The notes: generated by a model from the letters alone, not told the origin. Positions 1 through 4,701 are shown, counted from the stretch's first letter. The stretch: DNA of 5,537 nucleotides from QALR01 sp045646925 (GCA_045646925.1 JAZRLQ010000146.1:1-5537); one strand, 5' to 3'. Translations and numbers: made by a program.

Positions 1-432
1 AACCTTCACATCACCGTCGGGAGAGGTCAAAAGCACAGCCCTCTGTCGGTAATTAAGGTTGCTTACCGCACGGTCAAGGACGGGCAATAGCTTTCTTTCA
101 TCCGCAGGTTTGATAAGATAGTGGAGCGCAGATACATCAAAGCCATCACTGAAATATTCATAATACCCCGTAATGAAAATGATCTGAACAGTAGAATTCT
201 CTTTGCGAACCGTTTTCGCCAATTCAACACCGGTCATTCCGGGCATTTCTATGTCGAGCAACAATATATCAAAGTCTTTTTCCTCTGAGTAATCGAAAAG
301 AAATGATTTTGCCGAGGAATAGGTCTTTAGCTCTGCAACGTGGCGGTTCTTGTTCGCCCAAGTAGATACTACACCCGATAAATATTCAATTTGATTCTTC
401 TCATCATCGCAGATAGCAATTTTCAGTTTCAT
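1..432 (-). CDS. LytTR-family response regulator, 3' end beyond the window
   Basis: This is the first 144 codons of a cytoplasmic two-component response regulator that should control transcription on phosphorylation by a sensor kinase outside the window. The receiver domain spans about residues 1-120. It shows the acidic pair D9-D10 (ICDDE), the phospho-acceptor D60 in LLLDIEMPGMTG, the switch threonine T88 (FITGYY) and the conserved K108 (YLIKPAD). From about residue 127 the chain (RQRAVLLTSPDGDV) has the look of the start of a LytTR DNA-binding domain, as in AgrA/VirR-type regulators; the rest is cut off. The start at 432 is supported by an AAAGG ribosome site (441-445) eight bases upstream and by a promoter at 488-516. 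It diverges from lexA. The target genes and the kinase cannot be seen. The receiver call is firm; the LytTR call rests on overall resemblance and a short piece of the second domain. Confidence 0.9.
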   Translation of the reverse strand, partial: MKLKIAICDDEKNQIEYLSGVVSTWANKNRHVAELKTYSSAKSFLFDYSEEKDFDILLLDIEMPGMTGVELAKTVRKENSTVQIIFITGYYEYFSDGFDVSALHYLIKPADERKLLPVLDRAVSNLNYRQRAVLLTSPDGDVKV

Positions 433-487
433 ATGTATATCCTTTCTTGGGCAAGAATTGCCAAGGCAAAAAATATTGAATACATTT

Positions 488-516
488 ATTATATCATAAA
501 AATGTGAACTTATCAA
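488..516 (-). promoter_or_regulatory. Promoter of the LytTR response regulator
   Basis: Read on the minus strand, a -35 box TTGATA (511-516) and a perfect -10 box TATAAT (488-493) are separated by exactly 17 bases. TGA just before the -10 makes it an extended -10 promoter. Transcription would start near 481, giving a leader of about 50 bases. The leader contains the 12-base palindrome TTGCCTTGGCAA (458-469), which could be an operator or a small stem. Confidence 0.75.
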
Positions 517-570
517 CTACAGAATTTAGGCATGGGCATATACTTCACGAATTATTTTCGAAATACCCTC

Positions 571-599
571 TTGACAAAATAAAAGTGCTATGTTATAAT
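571..599 (+). promoter_or_regulatory. Promoter of lexA
   Basis: This is a consensus sigma-A promoter: TTGACA at 571-576 and TATAAT at 594-599 with a 17-base spacer, and TGT before the -10 (extended -10). The start of transcription would be near 606. Such a strong promoter suits a gene that is repressed by its own product. Confidence 0.88.
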
Positions 600-603
600 T
601 ATA

Positions 604-617
604 GAGCCAAATGGCTC
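604..617. promoter_or_regulatory. Candidate LexA autoregulatory operator
   Basis: A perfect inverted repeat, GAGCCA-AA-TGGCTC, lies five bases after the lexA -10 box and covers the predicted transcription start. A repressor bound here would block initiation. Classical Gram-positive LexA boxes have the form CGAAC-N4-GTTCG; none is visible between 433 and 639. The assignment as LexA's site is inferred from position and symmetry. Confidence 0.5.
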
Positions 618-639
618 ATTATATTTTGGAGGGCATTTT

Positions 640-1260
640 ATGAGAAGCAGAGATGAATCGCTGTTCAGTAAGATCATCGATTTTGTAAATGAATATTTTG
701 AGGATTACGGCAGGTCTCCCTCCACTCGTGAGATCGAGCAAGGTATCGGCGCATCCCGCCCCACGATCCAGCGCTACCTCAAAACCATGCAGGAACAAGG
801 TGAGATCGAATACGACGGGCACCGTGGTATCATTACCAAATATATGCGCGAGCTGATGGACACCAATCGTGTGCAGATGGGCAACTCCATTCCTTGCGGA
901 CCGCTGACAGAGGTGACTGATGCGGAACTTGAGCATATCCGTTTGCCTATGGCTTTGACCGGAAGTGGTGATTTTTTCCTTCTACGTGCAAGCGGTGAGT
1001 CAATGATCAACGCTGGGATTGACAGCGGTGACCTCGTTCTCATTCGCAAACAGGAAACGGCGCGTGAAGGTCAGATCGTTGCTGTGCTCTATAACAGTGA
1101 TTGCACTACTCTCAAACGTTATCATCGTGAGAGCGAAAGAGAGGTACATCTCATCCCCGAAAACGATTCAATGAAGCCAATTATTCTGAAAGGTGAACAG
1201 CTGAAGGCTTTGAAGATCCAAGGTGTTGCCACTATGGTGCTGAAGGATCTTGACTCGTGA
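640..1260 (+). CDS. lexA: LexA-type SOS repressor (self-cleaving S24 family)
   Basis: This 206-residue protein has the length and plan of LexA, the repressor that represses DNA-damage genes until RecA filaments trigger its self-cleavage. Residues 1-70 form a winged helix-turn-helix (GRSPSTREIEQGIGASRPTIQRYL; recognition helix about 39-50). The linker carries the scissile bond as Cys86-Gly87 (SIPCGPL), where E. coli LexA has Ala-Gly. The S24/S26 peptidase domain shows the nucleophile Ser121 in ASGESM and the general base Lys159 in TTLKRY, so autocleavage should be intact. The start is fixed by GGAGGG at 628-633. A consensus promoter and a perfect inverted repeat precede it. The next gene follows after 15 bases with its own strong ribosome site, so the two are probably one operon. 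It could instead be an element-borne LexA paralogue; the window cannot decide. Confidence 0.93.
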   Translation: MRSRDESLFSKIIDFVNEYFEDYGRSPSTREIEQGIGASRPTIQRYLKTMQEQGEIEYDGHRGIITKYMRELMDTNRVQMGNSIPCGPLTEVTDAELEHIRLPMALTGSGDFFLLRASGESMINAGIDSGDLVLIRKQETAREGQIVAVLYNSDCTTLKRYHRESEREVHLIPENDSMKPIILKGEQLKALKIQGVATMVLKDLDS

Positions 1261-1275
1261 TAAAGGAGGTATTCA

Positions 1276-1533
1276 ATGGCAGAAAGAACAGATGACGGTA
1301 GAAGATATATGCCGAAGCTGAAATGTCCCTACGGCAACCATCGCTTCGCTGAAGTTCCCAACGTGCTCCTGCGCAATGACAGCGAGCTCAAGCGGCTCTC
1401 GGATGCATCCGACGCGGATTACATATTGGAGTGTCCGCATTGCCACGGAAAGGTTGCTCTCTGTATTAAATCCCTACACAACAGACCTACCGAGCCGTCA
1501 AGGCTCATAGCGACCACTCGTGTCGCCCTATAA
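1276..1533 (+). CDS. Small zinc-ribbon-like protein, resembles cysteine-rich KTR family
   Basis: An 85-residue basic protein, cotranscribed with lexA by position: 15-base gap and an excellent AAAGGAGGT site at 1262-1270. It has a split metal-binding pattern: C17 and H22 in LKCPYGNHRF, then C53 and C56 in ECPHCHGK. The order CP-x-x-x-x-H, then a stretch containing DSELK, then CPHC, then a basic tail with EPSR, recalls the small cysteine-rich KTR proteins carried by clostridial conjugative and mobilizable elements. In those the first knuckle is CPxC; here the second Cys of that knuckle is Gly20, perhaps replaced by His22. The function of the KTR family is unknown to me; nucleic-acid or protein binding through a zinc ribbon is plausible. 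That the gene is real is likely from its ribosome site; the family link is from memory and tentative. M12 is an alternative start but has no ribosome site. Confidence 0.72.
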   Translation: MAERTDDGRRYMPKLKCPYGNHRFAEVPNVLLRNDSELKRLSDASDADYILECPHCHGKVALCIKSLHNRPTEPSRLIATTRVAL

Positions 1534-1591
1534 CTGCCGCTTCGCGTGGCGAATACGTTCCATCCTCCCGGCTGTGAATTCGGGAATACAT

Positions 1592-1680
1592 AGGGTCGGA
1601 ATCAAACATATAAGCTCAAAAGTATATCCGAGATAGCGGATATATTCTTTCTGCTTTGTTTGGTTTCGGCCCTTTTTTTT
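1592..1680 (+). terminator. Possible terminator of the lexA operon, or structured RNA with a T tract
   Basis: AGGGTCG (1592-1598) can pair with CGGCCCT (1667-1673, one G-U pair), and the pairing arm runs directly into T1673-T1680. Inside lies a second stem, TATATCCG (1623-1630) with CGGATATA (1637-1644), loop AGATAG. The arrangement would act as an elaborate rho-independent terminator after the small Cys-rich gene, or as the 3' end of a structured RNA. The closing stem encloses about 68 bases, longer than usual for a simple terminator. Confidence 0.4.
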
Positions 1681-1713
1681 ATGATTCAAAATCTCATCCG
1701 CAGAAAACAAAGA

Positions 1714-1773
1714 AAAATCGGAAATTGAGATGAACTTTCACGGAGATGCACAAAATCACCGATTTCCGATTTT
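1714..1773. repeat. 12-base inverted repeat with adjoining 7-base tandem repeat
   Basis: AAAATCGGAAAT (1714-1725) and ATTTCCGATTTT (1762-1773) are exact reverse complements separated by 36 bases. The right arm overlaps two tandem copies of CCGATTT (1759-1772). A protein-binding or element-end role is possible. There is no T run that would make it a terminator. Confidence 0.7.
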
Positions 1774-1856
1774 GAAGCAGGATAAAGGCGTGCATATTTG
1801 CTCGCATCTCACAGCGACCGGCAACGCCGTTCGCGAGCTTTAACGAGATTTAAGGC

Positions 1857-1879
1857 GATTTGAAGAGCTTTATCAAATC
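1857..1879. repeat. 7-base inverted repeat
   Basis: GATTTGA (1857-1863) and TCAAATC (1873-1879) are exact reverse complements around a 9-base spacer. The same GATTT core occurs ten bases earlier at 1847-1851. Confidence 0.55.
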
Positions 1880-1907
1880 ACTTGCGCGTTACACCTGTGC
1901 ACTATTT

Positions 1908-1932
1908 CAAAAAGTGCGTGCACAACTTTTTG
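1908..1932. repeat. 8-base inverted repeat before the charged protein gene
   Basis: CAAAAAGT (1908-1915) pairs exactly with ACTTTTTG (1925-1932). The 9-base spacer contains the palindrome GTGCAC (1918-1923), and a second GTGCAC lies just upstream at 1897-1902. It ends 28 bases before the ribosome site of the next gene, so a regulatory leader hairpin or a protein-binding site are both reasonable. Confidence 0.6.
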
Positions 1933-1959
1933 ACGAGTTTTTCAACAACTATATTCAAT

Positions 1960-1964
1960 GGAGG
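1960..1964 (+). promoter_or_regulatory. Ribosome site deciding the start at 1976
   Basis: GGAGG sits 11 bases before the ATG at 1976. The in-frame ATG at 1958 overlaps it and has no ribosome site of its own upstream, so 1976 is the better start. Confidence 0.65.
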
Positions 1965-1975
1965 AAAAAATTAAA

Positions 1976-2410
1976 ATGACAATTAAAAAATTATGGCAGC
2001 GCATATGCTGTCTCTTTCACGACGACCGCACCCGTCTTCGTGAGGGAGAAATGCTCGAAGATTGGGAAGAAGTTCAGCGAAAGCGCCGTGAGATGGAAGC
2101 AGAAAAGCAGAAGGAAGAGGACGAGATTCTCTCCACTTGGTTCGTCCGTGATGAGTATATCAATGCCGGATGGTTCAAAAGAGTTCTGCTAACAATTCAG
2201 TTTCTATTTCGAGATACACACGGCAAGACAGGATACCAAGACCCAGAAGCATTCGCTCGTTACTACGAAGCGCAGAAGGAAAACTACGTCGGTCTTCAGA
2301 GTGAGCATGAGGTCGGCGGCAAGGTTTATCACGTAACAAATTACCTTGACCGAAGCAAAGAAGCCACCGCGTTTGACAAAATAGACGAGCTGATAGACAG
2401 GAATCGGTGA
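1976..2410 (+). CDS. Charged hypothetical protein with TnpW-like C-terminus
   Basis: I do not recognise this 144-residue protein as a whole. Residues 1-16 are basic and amphipathic (MTIKKLWQRICCLFHD). Residues about 22-52 are almost all Glu, Lys, Arg and Met with heptad-like spacing (EMLEDWEEVQRKRREMEAEKQKEEDE), a likely coiled coil. Residues 55-105 are aromatic-rich (TWFVRDEYINAGWFKRV, FARYYEAQKENYV). The tail, residues 113-144 (VGGKVYHVTNYLDRSKEATAFDKIDELIDRN), resembles the short TnpW proteins of Tn4451-like transposons, whose pattern as I remember it is IGxTxYxVxxxF...E...DKIxxLI. Its position before a serine recombinase fits that origin. No signal peptide or membrane segment is evident. 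Starting at 1958 would add six residues, but the ribosome site favours 1976. The gene is likely real from its start signal and composition; the role is unknown and the TnpW link is an inference. Confidence 0.72.
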   Translation: MTIKKLWQRICCLFHDDRTRLREGEMLEDWEEVQRKRREMEAEKQKEEDEILSTWFVRDEYINAGWFKRVLLTIQFLFRDTHGKTGYQDPEAFARYYEAQKENYVGLQSEHEVGGKVYHVTNYLDRSKEATAFDKIDELIDRNR

Positions 2411-2501
2411 CGGATATGATATGTTACTTTACTCTTAACGTTCCGAAAAACGCTGGATATATGAAAATCTTTGTGGTAATATATGCTTGCAGCTTATTCG
2501 G

Positions 2502-2517
2502 TTGTTTTGTAAAACAA
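2502..2517. repeat. 16-base palindrome upstream of the recombinase
   Basis: TTGTTTT-GT-AAAACAA has perfect 7-base arms around a central GT, 30 bases before the recombinase start. Large serine recombinases cross over at a central dinucleotide in roughly symmetric att sites that often lie next to their gene, so an att half or remnant is conceivable. An operator is the simpler explanation. Confidence 0.45.
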
Positions 2518-2546
2518 ATGGTTTAAGAGTGGAAAGGAGAACAACC

Positions 2547-2930
2547 ATGCACGAAACAAACGAAAAAATAACAGCACTGTATTGCAGACTCAGCCATGAG
2601 GATTCCATACAGGGCGAATCAAATAGTATTCAGAATCAGAGAAAGATCCTCACGGATTATGCCAAGAGCAAAGGCTTTCGCAACACAAAATTTTATATTG
2701 ACGACGGCTTCAGCGGTACGAATTTCAACCGCCCCGGCTTTGAAAGCATGATGGCAGACATGGAAGATGGCAAGATCGGTATCATTATCGTAAAAGATTT
2801 GTCCCGTCTCGGAAGAAACTATATTGAGACCGGACGGTATATCGAGCTGACATTTCCCGAATATGATGTTCGCTTTATCGCTATCAACGATAACTACGAT
2901 AGCCTTCACAGTGAGAATGAAGGCTGTTAA
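2547..2930 (+). pseudogene. Large serine recombinase (TnpX/TndX-like), N-terminal catalytic fragment
   Basis: These 127 residues are the catalytic domain of a large serine recombinase, the enzymes that integrate and excise clostridial elements through a phosphoserine DNA link. Visible are the nucleophile Ser16 with Arg14 (ALYCRLSHEDS), the SIQNQ helix (27-31), DDGFSGTNFNRPGF (52-65) and the arginines R87 and R90 of VKDLSRLGRN. All active-site motifs look intact. The frame stops at 2928-2930, after NDNYDSLHSENEGC, just where the long linking helix and DNA-binding domains should follow. The intact family is roughly 500-560 residues. The start at 2547 is set by GGAAAGGAGA (2531-2540); an in-frame ATG at 2487 lacks a ribosome site. 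The C-terminal remnant follows in another frame, so about half the gene has been lost. A free catalytic domain might dimerise but should not bind att sites well. Confidence 0.88.
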
Positions 2931-3342
2931 GGCAGAGATCGTCAAAATTTGCAAGCGTATCGATGAGCTTGATCGCATCATTCAAAAGCTCTACGAGGAC
3001 AATGTCAGCGGACGTATTACGGATGAACGTTACGACAAGATGGCACAGAACTACGAAACGGAGCAATCAACACTAACAAAAAAGCTCGCCGAGCTTGAAG
3101 AAGCCGAAGCGAGCTATGGAAGTGAACGGAATTCGATAGACGATTTCATCGCCAACGCCAACAGATTTATTGACATTCAGGAGCTGACTCCCGAGATCGT
3201 ACACGCATTCATATCTAAAATATACGTCTATGAAAAGAAGGAAAAATGGTCACGCACCGAGGGCAACGATATCGACATCGTCTTCACCGTAGGCTTCAGA
3301 GAACAGCATACCGTAAGAACGTCCGATGCCATTGCATCATAA
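2917..3342 (+). pseudogene. Large serine recombinase, C-terminal coiled-coil/DUF4368-like fragment
   Basis: This is the tail of the same recombinase in a different frame. From the ATG at 2917 it gives 141 residues. Residues about 1-70 form a charged helical region typical of the coiled-coil insertion (KRIDELDRIIQKLYEDNVSGRITDERY, then YETEQSTLTKKLAELEEAE). Then comes ANRFIDIQELTPEIVHAFISKIYVYEKK (81-108), the hallmark of the DUF4368-type C-terminus of TnpX-like enzymes, and a short beta-rich end. Missing between the two pieces are the rest of the recombinase domain and the zinc ribbon with its CxxC pairs, about 260-290 residues judged from the usual family length. The frame overlaps the end of the N-terminal piece by 14 bases (2917-2930). 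ATG 2917 has no clear ribosome site, so separate translation is doubtful. In intact enzymes the coiled coil controls whether the enzyme integrates or excises. Confidence 0.87.
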
Positions 3343-3359
3343 GCCCACAAAAACAGAAA

Positions 3360-3385
3360 TACCGAGGCAAATCAATGCCTCGGTA
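3360..3385 (-). terminator. Terminator of the minus-strand membrane protein gene
   Basis: A perfect 10-base stem, TACCGAGGCA with TGCCTCGGTA, encloses a 6-base loop. Read on the minus strand it is followed by TTTCTGTTTTTG, the T-rich tail of a rho-independent terminator, and lies 56 bases after the membrane gene's stop. The plus-strand side (CTTCCACC) lacks a T run, but the stem may also slow transcripts coming from the recombinase remnant. Confidence 0.82.
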
Positions 3386-3441
3386 CTTCCACCGCCTATT
3401 TCTCCGCTAAGAATGCAGAGCCCAGTGCGTTTCCTTATATA

Positions 3442-4245
3442 TTATTGTTGTTTTTTCGTTGCGTTTTTTGCCTTGTCGATGATAGCGTTTCCTTTCAGGA
3501 TAAGGTTTCTGCGATTGGTTCGCAGGAAATGACGGAGCTGTTTTTTGTGATGACAAAGTTTTTCCTTGCAGTTCGTACAGGAGAGGCAGGCGTTCGTTTC
3601 TTCAGAAAAGCGTTCCGGGTGCATTCGAACGGAGATCTCCCATGCGGTGAGCAGCAGAAGCGCAATGCCGAGCAAGCTCCACGTATACAAATCAGGAATA
3701 AAAACGAGAGGAGTGAACATCATTGCGAAGTCCCAATTATAGATCCGACAGCTTCCGCAGCATTTGTTCTTCATGAACCAAGTCTGGAAAGGACAGAAGA
3801 AAAGGATGCAGATCATATCGCAAACGGAATACGCAAGACTGATGAGAAGAAGAATTCCCTCGTCGATGACGTTCGTATAATAAAGAACACCGATGATCGC
3901 GTTGAGCGCAAACCATGCCGCAGCAACGAGAAAAGTGGAGCTCGGTGAGCGCTTGGCAGGCTCGGTGTGCTTTGTGGGAATGAAATTCTTTTTGAATTGC
4001 TTTTGGCAACCCATGCTTTCGGCGTTGGACGGGAAAAAGCGCAAGAGCATTTCCAGAACAAATACGATCCAGATGACGCCGAGAATGACGGGCAAACGTT
4101 CGACCTCTCCGAAGATCTTGCCGGAATTTTGTATGCGGTTGACAACGTAGGAAGCTGCCGCGCATATGAATAAGATGGAGCGGAAGATCAATTTAAAATA
4201 GTGAAGCGCGGAAATTTTCGATAGCCGTGTTTTTTTATCGGACAT
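3442..4245 (-). CDS. Multi-pass membrane protein with two cysteine clusters
   Basis: This 267-residue integral membrane protein belongs to a type that looks familiar from Clostridia, but I cannot name it. Hydrophobic segments lie at about residues 18-36, 52-72, 105-123, 129-150 and 174-203 (the last may be two passes). Two cysteine groups stand out. The first is CPFQTWFMKNKCCGSC (C151, C162, C163, C166) in the loop after the fourth segment, followed by RIYNWDFAMMFTPL. The second is CLSCTNCKEKLC (C220, C223, C226, C231) in the basic C-terminal tail, whose C-x2-C-x2-C-x4-C spacing suits zinc or an iron-sulfur cluster. The start is supported by GAAAGG (4257-4262) 11 bases upstream. It lies downstream of tRNA-Ser and its terminator; no clear promoter of its own is visible, so partial read-through is possible. 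Role unknown; a redox or metal function is only a guess from the cysteines. Confidence 0.85.
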   Translation of the reverse strand: MSDKKTRLSKISALHYFKLIFRSILFICAAASYVVNRIQNSGKIFGEVERLPVILGVIWIVFVLEMLLRFFPSNAESMGCQKQFKKNFIPTKHTEPAKRSPSSTFLVAAAWFALNAIIGVLYYTNVIDEGILLLISLAYSVCDMICILFFCPFQTWFMKNKCCGSCRIYNWDFAMMFTPLVFIPDLYTWSLLGIALLLLTAWEISVRMHPERFSEETNACLSCTNCKEKLCHHKKQLRHFLRTNRRNLILKGNAIIDKAKNATKKQQ

Positions 4246-4296
4246 ACGTTTGGTATCCTTTCAGATTTGTCTTGACAAAGGTGGATTTCATTGAAA

Positions 4297-4322
4297 AAAG
4301 CCAAGTCTTTCGACTTGGCTTT
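4297..4322 (-). terminator. Terminator of tRNA-Ser
   Basis: On the minus strand AAAGCCAAGTC-GAAA-GACTTGGCTTT forms an 11-base stem with a GAAA tetraloop, its 3' arm running into a T tract. It begins two bases after the tRNA's CCA end, the usual layout for a single tRNA gene. Confidence 0.9.
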
Positions 4323-4323
4323 C

Positions 4324-4417
4324 TGGCGGAGAAGGAGAGATTTGAACTCTCGCGCCGGTTATTACCGACCTACACCCTTAGCAGGGGCGCCTCTTCGGCC
4401 AACTTGAGTACTTCTCC
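4324..4417 (-). tRNA. tRNA-Ser, anticodon GCT
   Basis: A 94-base type II tRNA with encoded CCA (complement of TGG at 4324-4326) and discriminator G. The acceptor stem GGAGAAG/CTTCTCC is perfect. The anticodon stem CGCCC/GGGTG holds the loop CTGCTAA, giving anticodon GCT, which reads AGC and AGU serine codons. The long variable arm (TAGGTCGGTAATAACCGGC) and the T arm GAGAG-TTCAAAT-CTCTC are typical of tRNA-Ser. Promoter and terminator are both visible. tRNA genes are common integration sites, but no duplicated 3' end of this tRNA is seen in the window. Confidence 0.97.
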
Positions 4418-4466
4418 GAATTTAAAACAATATGAGCGCCGATCACATCCGATCGGTACGGGTAAT

Positions 4467-4495
4467 ACTATATCATAAAAGAAATGATTTGTCAA
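4467..4495 (-). promoter_or_regulatory. Promoter of tRNA-Ser
   Basis: On the minus strand TTGACA (4490-4495) and TATAGT (4467-4472) are 17 bases apart. Transcription would start near 4460, leaving a leader of about 43 bases that contains a CCGATC/GATCGG stem (4439-4444/4451-4456). Confidence 0.85.
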
Positions 4496-4672
4496 TAGTT
4501 TTTTTGAAAATAATTTTACTTTTTTTCTTTGATAAAAATCGACCTTCTTTCCTTCCAAAATCTGTGGATTGCGTCGGCTTTGGATGGAAGGACGCACTTG
4601 AGTTTATATAAAATAAGGAAAGCATTTTGTTTATTTACAAAACAGAAAATTATAATTATGATAGGAATTCCA
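4496..4672. other. Divergent intergenic region between the tRNA-Ser and pckG promoters
   Basis: AT-rich DNA lying between the outward-facing promoters of tRNA-Ser and pckG. The whole gap between tRNA and pckG is 474 bases (4418-4891), and these 177 bases are the part not taken up by promoters or leaders. I see no gene, RNA gene or convincing operator here. An open frame from 4529 to 4870 crosses the pckG promoter and has no ribosome site. Confidence 0.6.
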
Positions 4673-4701
4673 TTGACAAAAACCTTTTTATATGTTAAAA
4701 T
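4673..4701 (+). promoter_or_regulatory. Promoter of pckG
   Basis: TTGACA at 4673-4678 and TAAAAT at 4696-4701 are 17 bases apart, with TGT in front of the -10 (extended -10). Transcription from about 4708 gives a leader near 185 bases, long enough for leader control. Confidence 0.85.

Larger units (their letters stand above)
1534..1957. other. Noncoding accessory stretch rich in inverted repeats
   Basis: No convincing gene lies in these 424 bases. The first part holds short stems (1536-1550; 1566-1585) and the T-tract structure ending at 1680. The second part is dense in inverted repeats: 12-base arms at 1714-1725/1762-1773, 6-base arms at 1800-1805/1833-1838 enclosing a CGGC/GCCG stem (1819-1829), 7-base arms at 1857-1863/1873-1879 and 8-base arms at 1908-1915/1925-1932. 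The function is unknown. An element end, transfer origin, recombinase-binding region or regulatory leader are all possible. Confidence 0.5.

Noticed and set aside
619..936. Minus-strand open frame over the lexA start
   Set aside because: Antisense shadow of lexA with no start signal.
1528..1710. 60-residue open frame on the minus strand in the noncoding stretch
   Set aside because: No ribosome site, low-complexity basic start, and it runs through the T-tract hairpin region; no family resemblance.
1930..1957. TTGACG with TATTCA as a promoter for the charged protein gene
   Set aside because: Transcription would start around 1964, inside or after the ribosome site at 1960-1964, so it could not serve the gene.
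2454..2482. TGGATA-17-TAATAT as a recombinase promoter
   Set aside because: Both boxes match the consensus poorly and similar matches are common in AT-rich DNA.
3445..3948. 167-residue plus-strand open frame
   Set aside because: It is antisense to the membrane protein gene, which has a ribosome site, membrane segments and its own terminator.
4324..4417. tRNA-Ser as the attachment site of the element
   Set aside because: No repeated tRNA 3' end is seen elsewhere in the window, the gene is intact with its own terminator, and large serine recombinases do not usually target tRNA genes.
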